A stretch of DNA of 64,000 nt from Tretioscincus oriximinensis (taxonomy: Eukaryota; Chordata; Lepidosauria; Squamata; Gymnophthalmidae). The stretch spans positions 1,462,216-1,526,215 of the forward strand of contig JAJVDF010000297.1 of NCBI GenBank assembly GCA_022410635.1, read 5' to 3'. Below, one piece after another: positions 1 to 11,179 of the stretch. Numbering within the stretch: position 1 is the first letter of the stretch; every line of letters starts with the position of its first letter. A program made the position numbers and the translations under genes. The notes under the pieces were generated by a model. That model made no database searches, was not told where the DNA came from, and was given only the letters and a program-made list of their open reading frames with translations.

Positions 1-957
1 TTTCTCACAATTGTACTCATATGTCTGCAGCCTAAGTCTGTTGACACTTCAAAACAACCCATCGTGACCTAGGCATGACTGAACATATTGGAGCACAAAG
101 AGAGGAAGGATCATGTCCCCATCCAATCCTAGCCAGCCCTCCCTTTCCTATTATGGCTATCATCATTGCTTTTAAACATGTCTGACAGGTCACTGCAGAA
201 AAAAATCCCCAATTGTAAGAAAAGCTTTTCTCCCCCATTCCTTTAGCCCCAATTTAGCAGCTGCACAGGAGAAAAAAAGTTGGAATGANTTTTTTGTCCC
301 CTGTTGTTTGGTCCTCTTAAACTGATATCTTGCTATCAGTTTAAAGAACCTCACTGACTGTGCATTCCAAGCAGCCAACTGAGCTTGGGACCGTCCTATA
401 ATGTCTCCCCACTCACGAACCTCGTCTCCTGGCATCTGGCCAAAGAACTAAAGAATAGGCAGGGAGTGAGTTTAGCTGGCCACTTAGAGCTTGCAGCTGG
501 TGATATTTGGGGTCTTCTGGCTCCTAGGAAATTCACGTGCACTGCCAAGGACTGACCACCCTGGTGCAGATGGAGATTGCTGCCATGTCCTGCTATTTCT
601 GCTGCTAGCTTTTAACAACAGTTTCAATTTTCTGCTGCTGAAGCATGAAATTCTCTATTGCTGTAATTGCAACCTCCTTTCAAGACATCTGCCTATAAAC
701 ATGTTAAAAAGAAGGGTATGATCACTATAATGGGGAAAGGGAGGGCTGGAAAGTTCCACCCATATCCGATTAGGATTGAANGTGAGAATGTCCCAGTATC
801 CCTTTCCCCACTCAAAGATAGTTGCTTCCACTGTAAGAAAGTCTAGATTGTTGGCCCCACAGTTAACAGTATAACGCAGTCGAATTTGAAGAGGAAGAAA
901 TAACCTCAATCTGAATTCCATCTTCTTCTTTTTTCTAAACTAGACTATAACCTGATG
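1..957. other. no feature recognised
   Basis: AT-rich single-copy-looking DNA. Short open frames on both strands show no protein family signature, and one N is present near position 289 and another at 781. Confidence 0.5.
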
Positions 958-1035
958 TTGGAACACAGCCTGTGGAATTGGCTTCGTAGAGGGGCGGCAT
1001 ATAAATCCAAATAAATAAGTAAATAAATAAATAGC
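958..1035 (+). mobile_element. L2-type 3' tail fragment
   Basis: The stretch ends with a GGGGCGGCATATAAAT-type block followed by (AAATA)n. This is the usual 3' terminus of L2 LINEs and of SINEs that use the L2 tail in squamates. Nothing upstream can be recognised, so it is either a very short 5'-truncated copy or an old remnant. Confidence 0.5.
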
Positions 1036-1190
1036 CTACCTCGCCTTTTTATTCTAACCTTCAGTTATACAGCAATGTTCTCCCCTCCTTTCTGGTGCTA
1101 TTGTTTTTAGAGATTATTTTTTGTGAGTATTTTTAACCTTTACTATTTTTAGTGATTCTCACTTTATTATTTCTACTATAACACGAAAAA

Positions 1191-1194
1191 CAAA

Positions 1195-1225
<31 letters not shown>
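1191..1225. repeat. (AAAT)n microsatellite
   Basis: About nine uninterrupted AAAT units. It may be the tail of a decayed retroelement, but no body is visible upstream. Confidence 0.9.
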
Positions 1226-1255
1226 ACTAACAAACAAATAATATACAGCTTAGCC

Positions 1256-1677
1256 TAGGTTGACCAGATGCCCTCTTTTTTGGGGGGAAACCCCAGTTTT
1301 GGGGTGTCTACCCTGCCCTCCTGGGGGGACGCCATTTCCCCGGTTTTTGACGTGGAAAAAAAATTTAAAAAATATTGTTTTGAAAAAAATATTTTTTTAA
1401 TATTTTTTTTTTGAAAGAAATTAACTGCAGCACAACTGGGGCCAGCTTCTGAAGGCACCTTCCCCTCTGTAAAAAAAATTAAAAAATTCTGATGTACTCC
1501 AAAAATTCTGTTTAAAAATTCTCGCACACTTAAAATTCTCACATGCTTCACCGATTTCTCGGGCAGGAATTTTGAAAGGGAATGCATGTTGGTGTGTAAT
1601 TTGCATACGTATGAATATGCAAATTAGCATGAATATTAATTACCCCGGTTTGGGCCTCAGAAAATCTGAGCAGTCTA
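1256..1677. mobile_element. non-autonomous hAT-like DNA element
   Basis: The 422-bp segment starts TAGGTTGACCAGATG and ends with a diverged inverse of that sequence (AATCTGAGCAGTCTA). It is flanked by a perfect 8-bp direct repeat, GCTTAGCC, at 1248-1255 and 1678-1685. An 8-bp target duplication with TAG...CTA ends is typical of hAT transposons. The interior has no transposase frame; it has runs of A/T and GGGG/CCCC blocks. Its left 60 bp resembles the element at 4147-4327 (ACCAGATG, CTCTTTT, a GGGGGG run, an ACCCC or ACCTGG block), so both belong to one family. Mobilisation by a related autonomous hAT is inferred. Confidence 0.75.
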
Positions 1678-1685
1678 GCTTAGCC

Positions 1686-2883
1686 TATAAGACACACCTA
1701 TAATTTGCCAAGAAATATTTAGGAAATACCATTTTTTTAAAAAAAAATGTTGCAATATGATTTAAAGGAAATTCTTTTGCAAAACACGTAGATCTTAAAT
1801 TGCCCCAAAAGACACAGTAAAAAGATTCAGAAATATGGTTACTTCTCTGAATTAGATTCACAAACCCTCAAAAATTTTGAACAATTATGAATTTCCTTGA
1901 AAACATAATCACTATAAGATTTTCTATGGGAATCAGTAACTTGGCCTTCCTTCCTCCCTTCTCTTATTCCTGAAACCATAGGTAAGACACACTGTATAAT
2001 TTGTTATGATAATGAAAACATATAGTAGTCAGCTATTACTGGCAAATAAAGCAATGATTCTTTCATCTTCTGTCAAGCATCGTGGGGTGGACTGTGGCTC
2101 AGAAGCTGCTATCAGCTTTCTCATTTCCAAATACACACAGAGACAGAAAGACAGAGCAGTAGGGAGAGAGCAGATGTCTAAGATGATAGGTAGCTGATCA
2201 AAGAACCAAAGGCTGCCAGGAGCCAGCAAGACCTAGGAACCCAATAGGTTTACAGTGAGCACCTTGTCCTTGATCCCTATAGAGTCCACAGGCCAGATTT
2301 CTATCTGGAAAGGAGCATGATTGAACTCCTGAAAGAGACAGAATTGCAATTTCCGTTCGTTCATGGGCTTTCGCAAGTTCTTTATTGCTAAAGGGAGGCA
2401 AAGAAAAAGTTCTGGGAAGCAATTAAGACATTATTTCCATAAACACCCTACCTCAGACTTCACCTGGTGAGGTTTGTTTTGGCCCACCCTGGAGAAAAAG
2501 CATAAACAGGAACCTAGACCTGATTCCATGTGAAATATTCTAAGCTAAATATCAAACAGAGGGAAATAAACGTCTTTTTAAAAATATAATGCAGTGGATG
2601 CACAAATACTGCACAGTTTAAAGGAAAATATAAAGGGGGTGGGGGTGGGGTGAAATTGCCATTACAGTTTAAGTGGTCTGTGAAAAATTTAATTACAGGG
2701 TTTTGGGTTTTTGCATTTATAAGAATATTAACTCAAATAAGTGATACACACAAATGTTTAGCTTCAGATTTATTTTGTCCATAAACTCTTTATGCTTTCA
2801 ACCTAATTTATTTTATTTTTGATTACATGTTTTTAATTGTGTTAGTTAAAATATATCCTATGTTGTAAATCTGTTGTTGTGGT

Positions 2884-2884
<1 letters not shown>
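1686..2884. other. no feature recognised
   Basis: AT-rich DNA with a short G-rich run near 2636-2652. No repeat family or conserved frame could be identified by eye. Confidence 0.4.

Positions 2885-2960
<76 letters not shown>
2885..2960. repeat. (ATCATT)n then (ATT)n microsatellite
   Basis: Four units with ATCATT periodicity pass into about fifteen ATT units. The long isoleucine runs it gives in translation on both strands are an artefact of the repeat. Confidence 0.95.
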
Positions 2961-3200
2961 TCCCCCTTTTCCCCCATCCCTTTATCTTTCTTATTACATT
3001 TTTCAATAATCTTTTCCCAATCATCATATAGTAAAGTATTGAAGTTCCTCATAGGATATGTGGTTACATAATTTATAATGTATGACCTCAAGTACTTCCT
3101 TTATTGATATTACTGTACCATCAGAATTATAAAAGTCTTTAATTCTATATGAACTAACTCTAAATCTAACCTTTATAATGCCCCTTTTACAATAAATCCT

Positions 3201-3293
3201 TCGAGCTTTTGTAGCTTTCTTCACAACAGATACCCTTGAAGTAGGCAGGGCTGAGAGAGTTCTAAAGAACTGTGATTGGCTCACTGAATTCAT
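3201..3293 (-). mobile_element. MIR-like tRNA SINE, 3' part
   Basis: On the minus strand this matches the body of the SINEs at 6482-6732 and 60734-60945: the stretch read on the plus strand as CTTTCTTCACAACAGA, GTAGGCAGGGCTGAGAGAG and TCTAAAGAACTGTGATTGGC. The tRNA-like head is missing, so the copy is 5'-truncated or eroded. Confidence 0.65.
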
Positions 3294-4138
3294 CAAGTAG
3301 TCAAAATGACAACAAAAGTAATTTCAAAAATGTAGCTAAACTAAATGTNAAGTGAATTATTTAATAAAGGGTAATATACTTTTTTNAAAAAAAAAATGCC
3401 CTTGTCCTATAAAAAAACAGTAGAACAGATGATGCTGGAGTTAATTTCATCTCCAGCCAAACATGGCAAAAGGTCAAGAATCATGGGAATTGTCACAAAA
3501 ACTTCTGCAAGGTCACCACTTCCTTCCAGTGATCTAACTGAAGCTAGAATTCTTCCAACAGAGGTTGGACAGCCATTTGTCTGCGATAGTTTAGTAAATC
3601 TTGCATTGATCTCGGGGTTGGAAGCGATCACCTTAGAGGTCCTGTCCAACTTTATGATAATTTAATTTACAGTCTCAACTTTGCCCTCACCCCACCCTCT
3701 CAAGTCCAGCCCCACTAAAGCACTTTCCATTATAACCTCTCCCCAACCCTGCCCCTTCCCCACCCAGCCCCTTCCCCAACCACACTCCCTGGCAGTTCCA
3801 AAATTGGGGCTTTTCTCTTTTGTGTCTAGACAACATTGTAAAACCACAGATTGTCCATGAACTCTGTAATGTACAGCAACCCTAGCATAGGAACATTTAA
3901 ACATTTCCCAAGTATAGAACTTATTGAAACCTGCACTTGGTTAGCTTCTTCATACTGTGTTTCACTTTATTTACCAGGAAATCCCACACATGATCACAGT
4001 ATCTTTGGGGAGCTATTAATGTGAAATAATATCAGTTCACANTTCACAGTGAATTGTGTGTTTCGCATAGTTCACGTATAAACCCATCCAACTGCTGTTT
4101 GAAAGAACATTGTTGCAATTAAATCTGAACCAAGGATG
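3294..4138. other. no gene; C-rich tract inside
   Basis: No repeat or gene recognised apart from a C-rich tract at 3740-3778, listed separately. Confidence 0.4.
3740..3778 (-). other. possible G-quadruplex tract on minus strand
   Basis: The plus strand carries runs CCCC-AA-CCC-TG-CCCC-TT-CCCC-A-CCC-AG-CCCC-TT-CCCC. The minus strand therefore has at least six G-runs of 3-4 separated by 1-2 bases, which fits the standard G-quadruplex pattern. No gene start is visible nearby, so function is unknown. Confidence 0.55.
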
Positions 4139-4146
4139 TTCTAATC

Positions 4147-4327
4147 TAGACTGACCAGATGACCTCTTTTGGGGGGAGTTGAAAACCTGGTTTTAGGATG
4201 TGTCCCAGATTTTTCTGAGGAAAATCTTTTCAAAAACATATTTTTTTTGAACTTTTTTTTGTTATTATTATTTTTTCCTCAGAAAAAATGGGAGGCACCC
4301 CAAAAAAGGGATCATCTGGTNAGCCTA
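4147..4327. mobile_element. non-autonomous hAT-like DNA element, short copy
   Basis: The 181-bp segment begins TAGACTGACCAGATGA and ends ATCATCTGGTNAGCCTA, so the ends form an inverted repeat of about 16 bp. A 7-bp repeat TCTAATC lies on both sides (4140-4146 and 4328-4334), consistent with an 8-bp hAT target duplication with one changed base. The interior is AT-rich with T-runs and two TTTTTCTGAGGAAAA/TTTTTCCTCAGAAAAA blocks that pair with each other. Related to 1256-1677. Confidence 0.7.
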
Positions 4328-4423
4328 TCTAATCAACCATATGAAGCACAGCAAAACAATGTGGTCTGCTATGATCCATTTGATTTCCATGCCCACTGAA
4401 TCACCATTTATTTGAAATGCATA

Positions 4424-4500
4424 CATGTGTATGTAGAGTTGAAATCAAACCTAAACACATGTATGTGTGTGTACTGGTATATAGTTGAAATCAAACATAA
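4424..4500 (+). repeat. imperfect direct duplication
   Basis: Two copies of a roughly 30-bp unit containing AGTTGAAATCAAAC and TAAACA lie about 52 bp apart, immediately before the CR1 3' end at 4500. It may be a local slippage duplication. Confidence 0.5.
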
Positions 4501-4773
4501 ACATAAGAACATAAGAAGAGCCCTGCTGAATCGAGTCATCCAGTCCAGCATTCTATCTCACACAGAGGCCCACTAATTGCACCTGGGCAGGCTGGAGCAA
4601 ATGTTCTCTATGCCCTGCAAAAGGCATTCTGGGAATCCCGCATGCTGCTATGTCGCAGAGGCAGCATCAAGGCATCTATCTTATTAGCTATTGATACCAT
4701 TGGTGTCCATGAACTTGACTAATCCTGTTTTAAAGATATCCAGGCTGCTAACCACCACCACCTTCAAACTGAA
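4500..4773 (-). mobile_element. CR1/L3 LINE 3' end
   Basis: On the minus strand this is the last part of a CR1/L3 LINE, ending in the ATAAGAACATAAGAAG motif (reverse complement of the TTCTTATG repeat terminus). It contains the conserved GCCCTGCTGAAT, CCAGCATTCT and CACCTGGGCAG blocks that also occur at 13337-13592, 16968-17250, 18951-19210 and 42045-42256. The 5' edge lies in the region that encodes the last residues of ORF2 (around GxxxFKTGLDRF in the better copy). It is 5'-truncated and non-coding. Confidence 0.85.
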
Positions 4774-5324
4774 CATTAAAAAAGTTTATACATATAATAT
4801 GTAAAAAGGGAACAAAAAGGAGAATATAGGAGTATCTGTTGGCGAGCAGATGACTGGACACAAGGTTTTTGTCATGTAATTTTTAAGTATCAACAATTAC
4901 ACAAAGGATTCAGACATGCAGCAGATTCATTATTTCCCAAATACCATACAAATCCACATTTATTCAGTCACTTTAAGATCATACTGATAACAAAAGTATT
5001 TGTGCATCTCCTTAGCTTTCCATTTAAAGTGCAAAAATACATTGAAAATCAACTAGTATAGCCTTACTTGAAGAAGTCTCACTGGGAAATTTATGTTAGA
5101 TAACTGTACAAAAATAAGGCTTTTCAATTGTTCTTCTGAAAAAGAATGCATCTAAACTAGAATCTCAGTGGAACAGAATGGAAAATGAAGCCTTTCCTCT
5201 CTTTAAATTCAGCTGTCCATGCTACACTTTTGACCTGTCTCCTCAGGTTCTGTTTTAGGGCAAATTCCCATGATAGGTTTTTTTTTAAAAAAAACCACAT
5301 GTTAGCCACCCGCCCCCACTCAAT
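4774..5324. other. no feature recognised
   Basis: AT-rich sequence. An imperfect T8/A8 palindrome lies near 5278-5296. Confidence 0.4.
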
Positions 5325-5411
5325 CTGCTGTGACTCTTTGCACACAGAGAATGCTGGGGATTGTAGTCTGATAAGAGCAGCAATGCCTTTTGGAGCTTAT
5401 CGTGTGACATG
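5325..5411 (+). repeat. repeat family Y, partial copy with ZNF143/THAP11-like motif
   Basis: This stretch aligns with 34540-34720 and 55620-55815, and in reverse with 11180-11290. All carry GAATGCTGGG(A/G)ATTGTAG or a decayed form of it, followed by an AGCAATG...GGGGCTT...CATGTGAC-type block. The motif at 5348-5367 reads, on the minus strand, ACTACAATCCCCAGCATTCT, close to the vertebrate ZNF143/THAP11 site ACTACAATTCCCAGCATGC. Family name unknown to me. Confidence 0.55.
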
Positions 5412-5663
5412 AATGGCTTTCATGGTGCTGCATGTCGAAAACCCGCTTCTTTTTGGAATGTGGCATGCTCAGCCGGGTCCTCTGTCAATCAGCAGCGAGG
5501 ACTGCAAAGCGAGCCAGGCAGAGGGAAAGCTGTTCTCGGATACTCATGGGCGGGTGCTTCCTTCCTCCTGCCCAGCTATGGCTGCCGCCACGCAAGCTGT
5601 GCAGACAGCCGCCTGCTCACGACAATAGATTAGCCACTTTTTAGACTCATGTGTGGATGCAGC
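5412..5663 (-). repeat. repeat family X, partial copy
   Basis: The reverse complement aligns with 54655-54910: GGCTGCATCCACACATG start, AAAGTGG, GGCTG..., GGAAGGAAG, TTCCCTCTGCC, GCTTTGCAG, GCTGAGCA.GCCACATT, TCGACA.GCAGCACCATGA. The far end is absent here; the family Y copy abuts it at 5411/5412. Two copies in opposite orientation show that it is an interspersed repeat. Class uncertain; the terminal GCTGCATCCAC inverted repeat of the other copy suggests a DNA element. Confidence 0.6.
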
Positions 5664-6481
5664 CAAAGAGTCTGACATGACTGAACAACAAAAACATCCT
5701 CTTGTCCAATTTAGAAAAAGAGTGGGATTCAGACAGGAAAGTCTGGTTCACACTATCCACATCCCCTGGGGTAGGAGCAGGAATGTTCCTGTTCCCAGGG
5801 TGCAAATGGCAGAGAACATTCTCTCCAGCAACCATTTCCTTACGATAAATGTAAAAAACATCACAGTATTGCAGGTTCACCATAAGGGATATCCTGAAGT
5901 TATTTACTTTTCTCATTCTTATATGAAAAACTGTTACAAAAAAGTGCAATGGCTAAATGACATGAATCTTTTTAGACATTTTATAAACGTGTATTAACAG
6001 AAATAGTAATAATACTAATAGTCTTCTGTTACCGATCCTGGGACCTTGGACAGGACATAACTCACCAAATAGATAAATAATCAAAATGCACTGACTGCAG
6101 AAAACACTAAGCCTGCTTCAGCACGCATGAAAAAAAACAACAACTCAAAAGCAGCTAAGAGATAGAGATATTTTTTCCCCTTTATTTGATATGGTTTTTC
6201 TCTGTTTTAACAATCAGGTGTGCATCCATACTACTGTATATCCATTTTACAATCAAATAAACAATCAGTGCATTATATAACTGTGCTTCCATGATATTAT
6301 ATAATCCAGGTTTTTTTTTAACAGACCAAAGAAAAATCTTTATAACGATATACAGTAGATTTGTCCATGTTTCANTCTTACAACCTTCTAATTTTCCGCC
6401 ACCAATTATTCCTAATATCTACCTCTAGTATATCACTGAATACTTTGATTAACTTTCTTTTCTTTATATTTCTTTATTATA
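5664..6481. other. no feature recognised
   Basis: AT-rich DNA. Open frames on either strand up to about 114 codons show no family signature. Confidence 0.4.
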
Positions 6482-6732
6482 ATTTATTTATTTGTACTTG
6501 TATCCTGTCCTATACCCGAAGGTCTCAGGGCGGCCAACCATAGGGTGGCGCACGTAGCTTTTGTTGCTTTCTCCACAACAGACACCCTGTGGAGTAGGTG
6601 GGGCTGAGAGAGTTCAAAGAACTTTGAGTGGCCCAAGGTCACCCAGCTGGCTTTCATGGAGGAATGGGGAATCGAACTGGGAGACTACCAGGTATGAGTC
6701 CAACACTTTAGCCACTACACCAAACTGGATCT
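6482..6732 (-). mobile_element. full-length MIR-like tRNA SINE with L2-type tail
   Basis: Read on the minus strand: a tRNA-like head (GGTGTAGTGGCTAAAGTG as A-box region, CCCAGTTCGATTCCCC as B-box region), a body with GGGTGACCTTGGGCCA as in MIR/CORE SINEs, CTCTCAGCCCCACCTAC, GGGTGTCTGTTGTGGAGAAA, then GGCCGCCCTGAGACCTTCGG and (AAATA)n. The last block is the 3' end shared with local L2 LINEs, so L2 reverse transcriptase probably moved it. The same head-body-tail order appears at 60734-60945 and, more decayed, at 12311-12530. It is non-coding; RNA polymerase III transcription is inferred from the boxes. Confidence 0.8.
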
Positions 6733-8323
6733 GTTATACTCATACTCAATTCACTCCCTCCTTCCTCTTCATCCTCCCCTTATTCATTCATGGTGGAAGT
6801 ACTATTTGGATTTTTGAAGGCACCAATGAATGGATAGTGGTGTGTTTATACTAATCCTCATTAAAAGCTGTTGAAAGGTTTTGGGGTGGGGGTTATGTAT
6901 ATTTTTGGGGGAGGAATTTATTATGGATTAGTGTAGTATGTGAATGCTGCCACTTCTAAGCTATATTTTCTATAATTGTTCCCCACCACCCTGTGCCTGG
7001 ATTCACTCTTAGAATGTCAACTCACATGGCATTACCACTGCCATGTTAAGGAGGTTGGACTTCCACACTACAGGGTAAAACCCGAAATGGAGTTTAAACC
7101 CCGCTTAACCCAACCTACCATCCATTCATAATACCTTAAATACCAGAACAGAGTTGGCGAGAAACGATTCACGAAGAAGGAGAAGTTGATACTGCACATG
7201 TCAGCCAGATGCGATTTTGCAGTCCTGACTTCTCGCAGTTTCCCAAGCTCTGCTACGGAACACCATACATCAGGCCTTCTGGCAGCTTCCCTTTGGAGAG
7301 GTATTTCATGCTGATGTCGGAAAACTTGATCAACCTCTTCTTTCACCAAAAAATGAGCTTTTATCCCGAGAAGACAGTGGAAACTCCATTTCCTTGTATG
7401 GTGGAGACATCATGATGATCCTACCTGCTAGGAAACCTTGTGTGGATCCCCTCTAAGATTCCCCTATTTTCAAAAAAGCTAGTATTTCAGGTGAAATCAT
7501 TGCATTTAATTTTTTAACATTCACAGTTTTATCCTGTAGGTTTCTTTTCTTTTGCTGTGGGTTTTAAGAAGAGTGTGTGTAATGAATATAAATTGATTTT
7601 ACACTTTTATGTATAGTTTTTAAGAAAATTTGATTAATGTTCTGCCCCATCTACCCACCACCCCATGTAAATAAAATACATAGGAAGAACTATTTGGGGA
7701 ATCTTTCATTTCATTAAAATGTTTATAGATGTTCTTCCAACCATAAACCTCAGCTAGAAGCAGCTCCTTACAGAATTGACTTTTTAATTGAATGTCAAGT
7801 CTAGAATCAACTGATTACAATTAAACTCAATATTTGATTCCAAAGTTTGTAGGCTTTTTTCCAGTGAGAGACATCCATGTTCTGCATGACTGCCAAGACC
7901 AGCTGTGCAGAATGCCAAAACATTCAGAAGGTTGGTTTGTCTACTGCAATAAGCCAAATTAAAAAGTTCTCTGTATGTGATGCAGGACCCAGGCAGGAAC
8001 AACTGGCAAATGGAGGACAGGAACATGCAACTTCATGACTGTGCAATGATGGCGCCATCTTGAGGACCAGAGGAATTACTGCCCCTTTTAGGCTAGGTTT
8101 TGTTCAGGAAAATCTGTAAATATTTACAAANGGGAAAGTATCAGAGGATATAAAGCAGCAGATGAGCCATTTAAGGCTACATGAATTTCAAGCTGCAGAT
8201 CAATGTACGCATTGATATTTAAAAAGATTACTTCCATTTTTAAATTAGCTTCTTTCTCTCTTTTACCTCTTCAGTATTGGTGACCAAAGCAGCATAAATG
8301 ATAAAATCTCCCTCAACTTTAAT
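6733..8323. other. no assigned feature; one CpG-containing patch
   Basis: Around 7060-7415 the composition is more balanced, with both-strand open frames of 68-93 codons. Neither has a recognisable motif, and weakly inverted GAAATGGAGTTT / AAACTCCATTTCC blocks lie at 7084-7095 and 7380-7392, so this may be an old inverted-repeat element. Nothing else is recognised. Confidence 0.35.
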
Positions 8324-8496
8324 ACTGCAGCCTGCTCCACATATCAATTATTCCACTACATTCCACAGTATTCCACAATAAAACATGGATATTCTGGAAT
8401 AAACCAGTCTATATAATGCTTTATTTGGAATATTCCACTATAGAGTGGAATATTCCACTATATAGTGGAATAAATGTGATGTGTGGCTGCAGCCTG
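8324..8496. repeat. inverted-repeat element rich in TATTCCAC
   Basis: The left edge (CTGCAGCC...TCCACATATCA...TTATTCCACTA, 8325-8358) is inverted at the right edge (TAGTGGAATAAATGTGATGTGTGGCTGCAG, 8463-8492). Between them are several copies of ATTCCAC and its inverse, including adjacent TAGAGTGGAATATTCCACTATA palindromes. No target duplication is seen. Likely a MITE; class uncertain. Confidence 0.55.
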
Positions 8497-9766
8497 TGTT
8501 ATAATACAACTCTACACTGTCAAGATCTTTTTCAGCACTTCCCCCTTTCCTAGGACAAATTTTGGAATATGGGCAGGAGTCCATACACTAGAGTTGAGCT
8601 ATATGAAATCATGACACCCCAGCATATTTCATCCACATTGGATGAAAGGTGGATCAAACTAAGGCACTGAAAATGGCTTTCTCACCATTCCTTGCTGTAA
8701 CCACACCTGGCTCAAGGATCTGCTGTATCTGTCCATATATCTGCCTTGATGGCAGAAGAGCGAGGGAGGCATATATGACATCTCTTTCAGCTGTATGAGT
8801 ATAGTCAGAGCCAAAGATTTTAAGGAAGAAAATTATTTTTTGTGAATCCTGTGGTAGAGATGAAGTTACCGTGGCATTCTGCATGGTATATAGTACTATA
8901 ATACCACATTTTCCATCAAGCTTGGGTTTGAATTATCCAGCTAGGCTGAACTGCAGTTCCATAGCTCTTCTTTTAAGACATACCATGTTCAGCAAAAGAT
9001 ATGCATGTTAACTTCCCTTCTAGGCATCTTTCATATCTTTTATGTTTTATCTTCTACAATAGGCACTGAAGATAAAGCGCTGGAAAACATACTTGTTTTA
9101 ACATAACATGAGTTTCATTTCCAAGTGGAGATGGGTGGCAGAGTCCTATCTCTTGTGTACGCAGGTGTGCTCAGACAATCCAAGAAAATTGAAATCCAAT
9201 TTTAAAAGGCAATATTGGAAACAATTTGAGCAGTCTGATGTTGCCACGGCTGAAATACCACAAGAAATGACTTGAGGGGCTACTTTTGCATTTTCACTTC
9301 AATCTGTTCAGCAAGTCCTATCAACATGGACTGAAGTTGCAAGGAGAGAGAAAGAGGTTATATCATTTCAACCCTAATAAATGCAAGTACTAACATTATT
9401 TCCAGTGTCATTTAAATAAAACATTATCTCAGTAGAAGAAGGCAGCAGAACTACTGCATATATTTGAGCTTGGGACAAGCTGCTTTCTGCTTTGAAAGCG
9501 TTCTTTGATTGGCCTCTCAGTATATAGGGATAAAATTATAGATAAGTAAATCTCTCACACAAACAGACATCCTAGATCCCATTCTGGTTCTATAAGGTTT
9601 ATCTTATACATTATTTTTCCTAAGTAGCCACATCAGATATAGGGTTTTTTTTCCAAGGCAAATTCAACAAAAATGCATGAGAAAATTCTCAATACATGAT
9701 TATCAGAAATGGCTCAAATGTCTTCTCAAACATGTTTCATATGATTATGCAGAATTAGCATCGATA
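8497..9766. other. no feature recognised
   Basis: AT-rich sequence without recognised repeats or coding signature. Confidence 0.4.
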
Positions 9767-9848
9767 TATACTGCTCAGAACAATTAAGGGAACACTTTAA
9801 CATAACAATGTATGTTAAAGTATCCCCTTAATTGTTTTAAGCAATATA
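9767..9848. mobile_element. 82-bp hairpin element, copy 1
   Basis: Two 38-bp arms (9767-9804 and 9811-9848) pair at 33 of 38 positions around a 6-base loop. The ends are TATA(C/T)TGCT and the inner arm contains ACAATTAAGGG. It has the same length and arm design as 30551-30632, which is perfect. A Tc1/mariner-type MITE with TA targets is the likely class, inferred from the palindrome and TA ends. Five changes between the arms suggest an older copy. Confidence 0.75.
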
Positions 9849-10539
9849 TATACTCTCATTGTTATGGTTAAAATATGCAATTTGTGAATAATGGGTTTGT
9901 TTGTAACTTACTTGAGGGTTCAGAAATTATTATATTTTCAAATATTACAGCTTTTTTTTTCAAACCATCTAATTTATTAAATTTGTTAACAAATTTAAAG
10001 CGATTAATCACACAAAGAGCTAAATGTGGGCAAACTGCATTGAGTGCAGAGTAACAGGGTAACAGTTTGCAGAAACATCCACAAAAAACAGCAATATGTT
10101 GATACAAATTTTGCATGTAGTTTGATCAGCGTTTAAGAACCTGGAGAGGAAACACAATTCTACCTTCCCCATAAGCCAATTCTGGTAGCCCAGCAATTCT
10201 TAAAGCCCTTTGCTGAGAACTATTTGTGAAGTATTTTGTTGAGAATTGGGGCTGTGTTATAAGGCTGCAGTGACACTTTTACTTTTAAATAATTTTCAGT
10301 TCATCTTCAGTCCTGAAAAATAGGCTTAGTCTGTTTTTTCTCTCAACTAAACCCTCTTCTTTGGGGCCAAAGATAAAACTCTATTTAGATTCTGCTCTTT
10401 TCTTTTAATGTTTTTTTTTCTACAATCACTGTGTCATTATTCCTGCTTTACTACTTACTTTCTTTACCATTGTGGTTATATTTTCTTCTGGCATATATAG
10501 AAAGGATCACACTCAGGGTTGCTGTGAAAAGTTACACAG
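9849..10539. other. no feature recognised
   Basis: AT-rich sequence; both-strand short frames only. Confidence 0.4.
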
Positions 10540-10665
10540 CTTCGGCATAAGACAGGCACCAATCTAATTACTGTTTTAAAATGTAAATTTTGTACTGTTT
10601 TTATTGTTGGCCACCCTGAGACCTTTGTGTATGAGGTGGGGTATAAGTATAAATAAATAAATAAT
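10540..10665 (+). mobile_element. L2 LINE 3' end
   Basis: It contains AATTACTGTTTTAAAATGTA, TTTTATTGTTGGCCACCCTGAGACC and GAGGTGGGGTATAAGTATAAATAAATAAATA, the same order as at 18265-18362. It is 5'-truncated before any coding region. Confidence 0.75.
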
Positions 10666-11179
10666 ATCTAAAGTTCTCCATTTTTGACTTTCCAATGGGA
10701 GCCATTAAGTAAAGTTCAGGAAATAACCCTGGAAGCAGCCCATTTTCTGAGTGTCAGTTAATGACCCTTGGTAGACAGTCACCCAGGTAAGACTCCTGTG
10801 TTTTGCCATCATCTATCCACATGGTACTGGCAGAGACACCCAAGGATGATTAGTTGCAATTTGTACATTACAACAGTTCATATGTTCTCTTTTGAACCTA
10901 ATTCGGATATGGTTGCGATAACCTCTTTTTTTCTTCTGTTGCAGAACATTTCCCAGGACATTCAATCTTAGACCTCAGAACAGCAATCCTTGTACAAAAA
11001 AAACCTACAAANGAAGATTTGAAAGAAAAGCTGCAGAGATGGAGTATATACACACATTCCAATCCATTGACAGGGAGGCTACACTGCAGCTGCCTCCCTA
11101 CGATATGTTTAATTTTGCTATTTCTTTTAAATCCAGAAAAACACCTTCAATTTTCCACGTTCTTTCTTGTGTTACCATT
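10666..11179. other. no feature recognised
   Basis: No repeat identified; one N near 11012. Confidence 0.4.

Noticed and set aside
2858..3091. Overlapping frames of 65-77 codons with poly-isoleucine on both strands
   Set aside because: They are the translation of the (ATT)n microsatellite.
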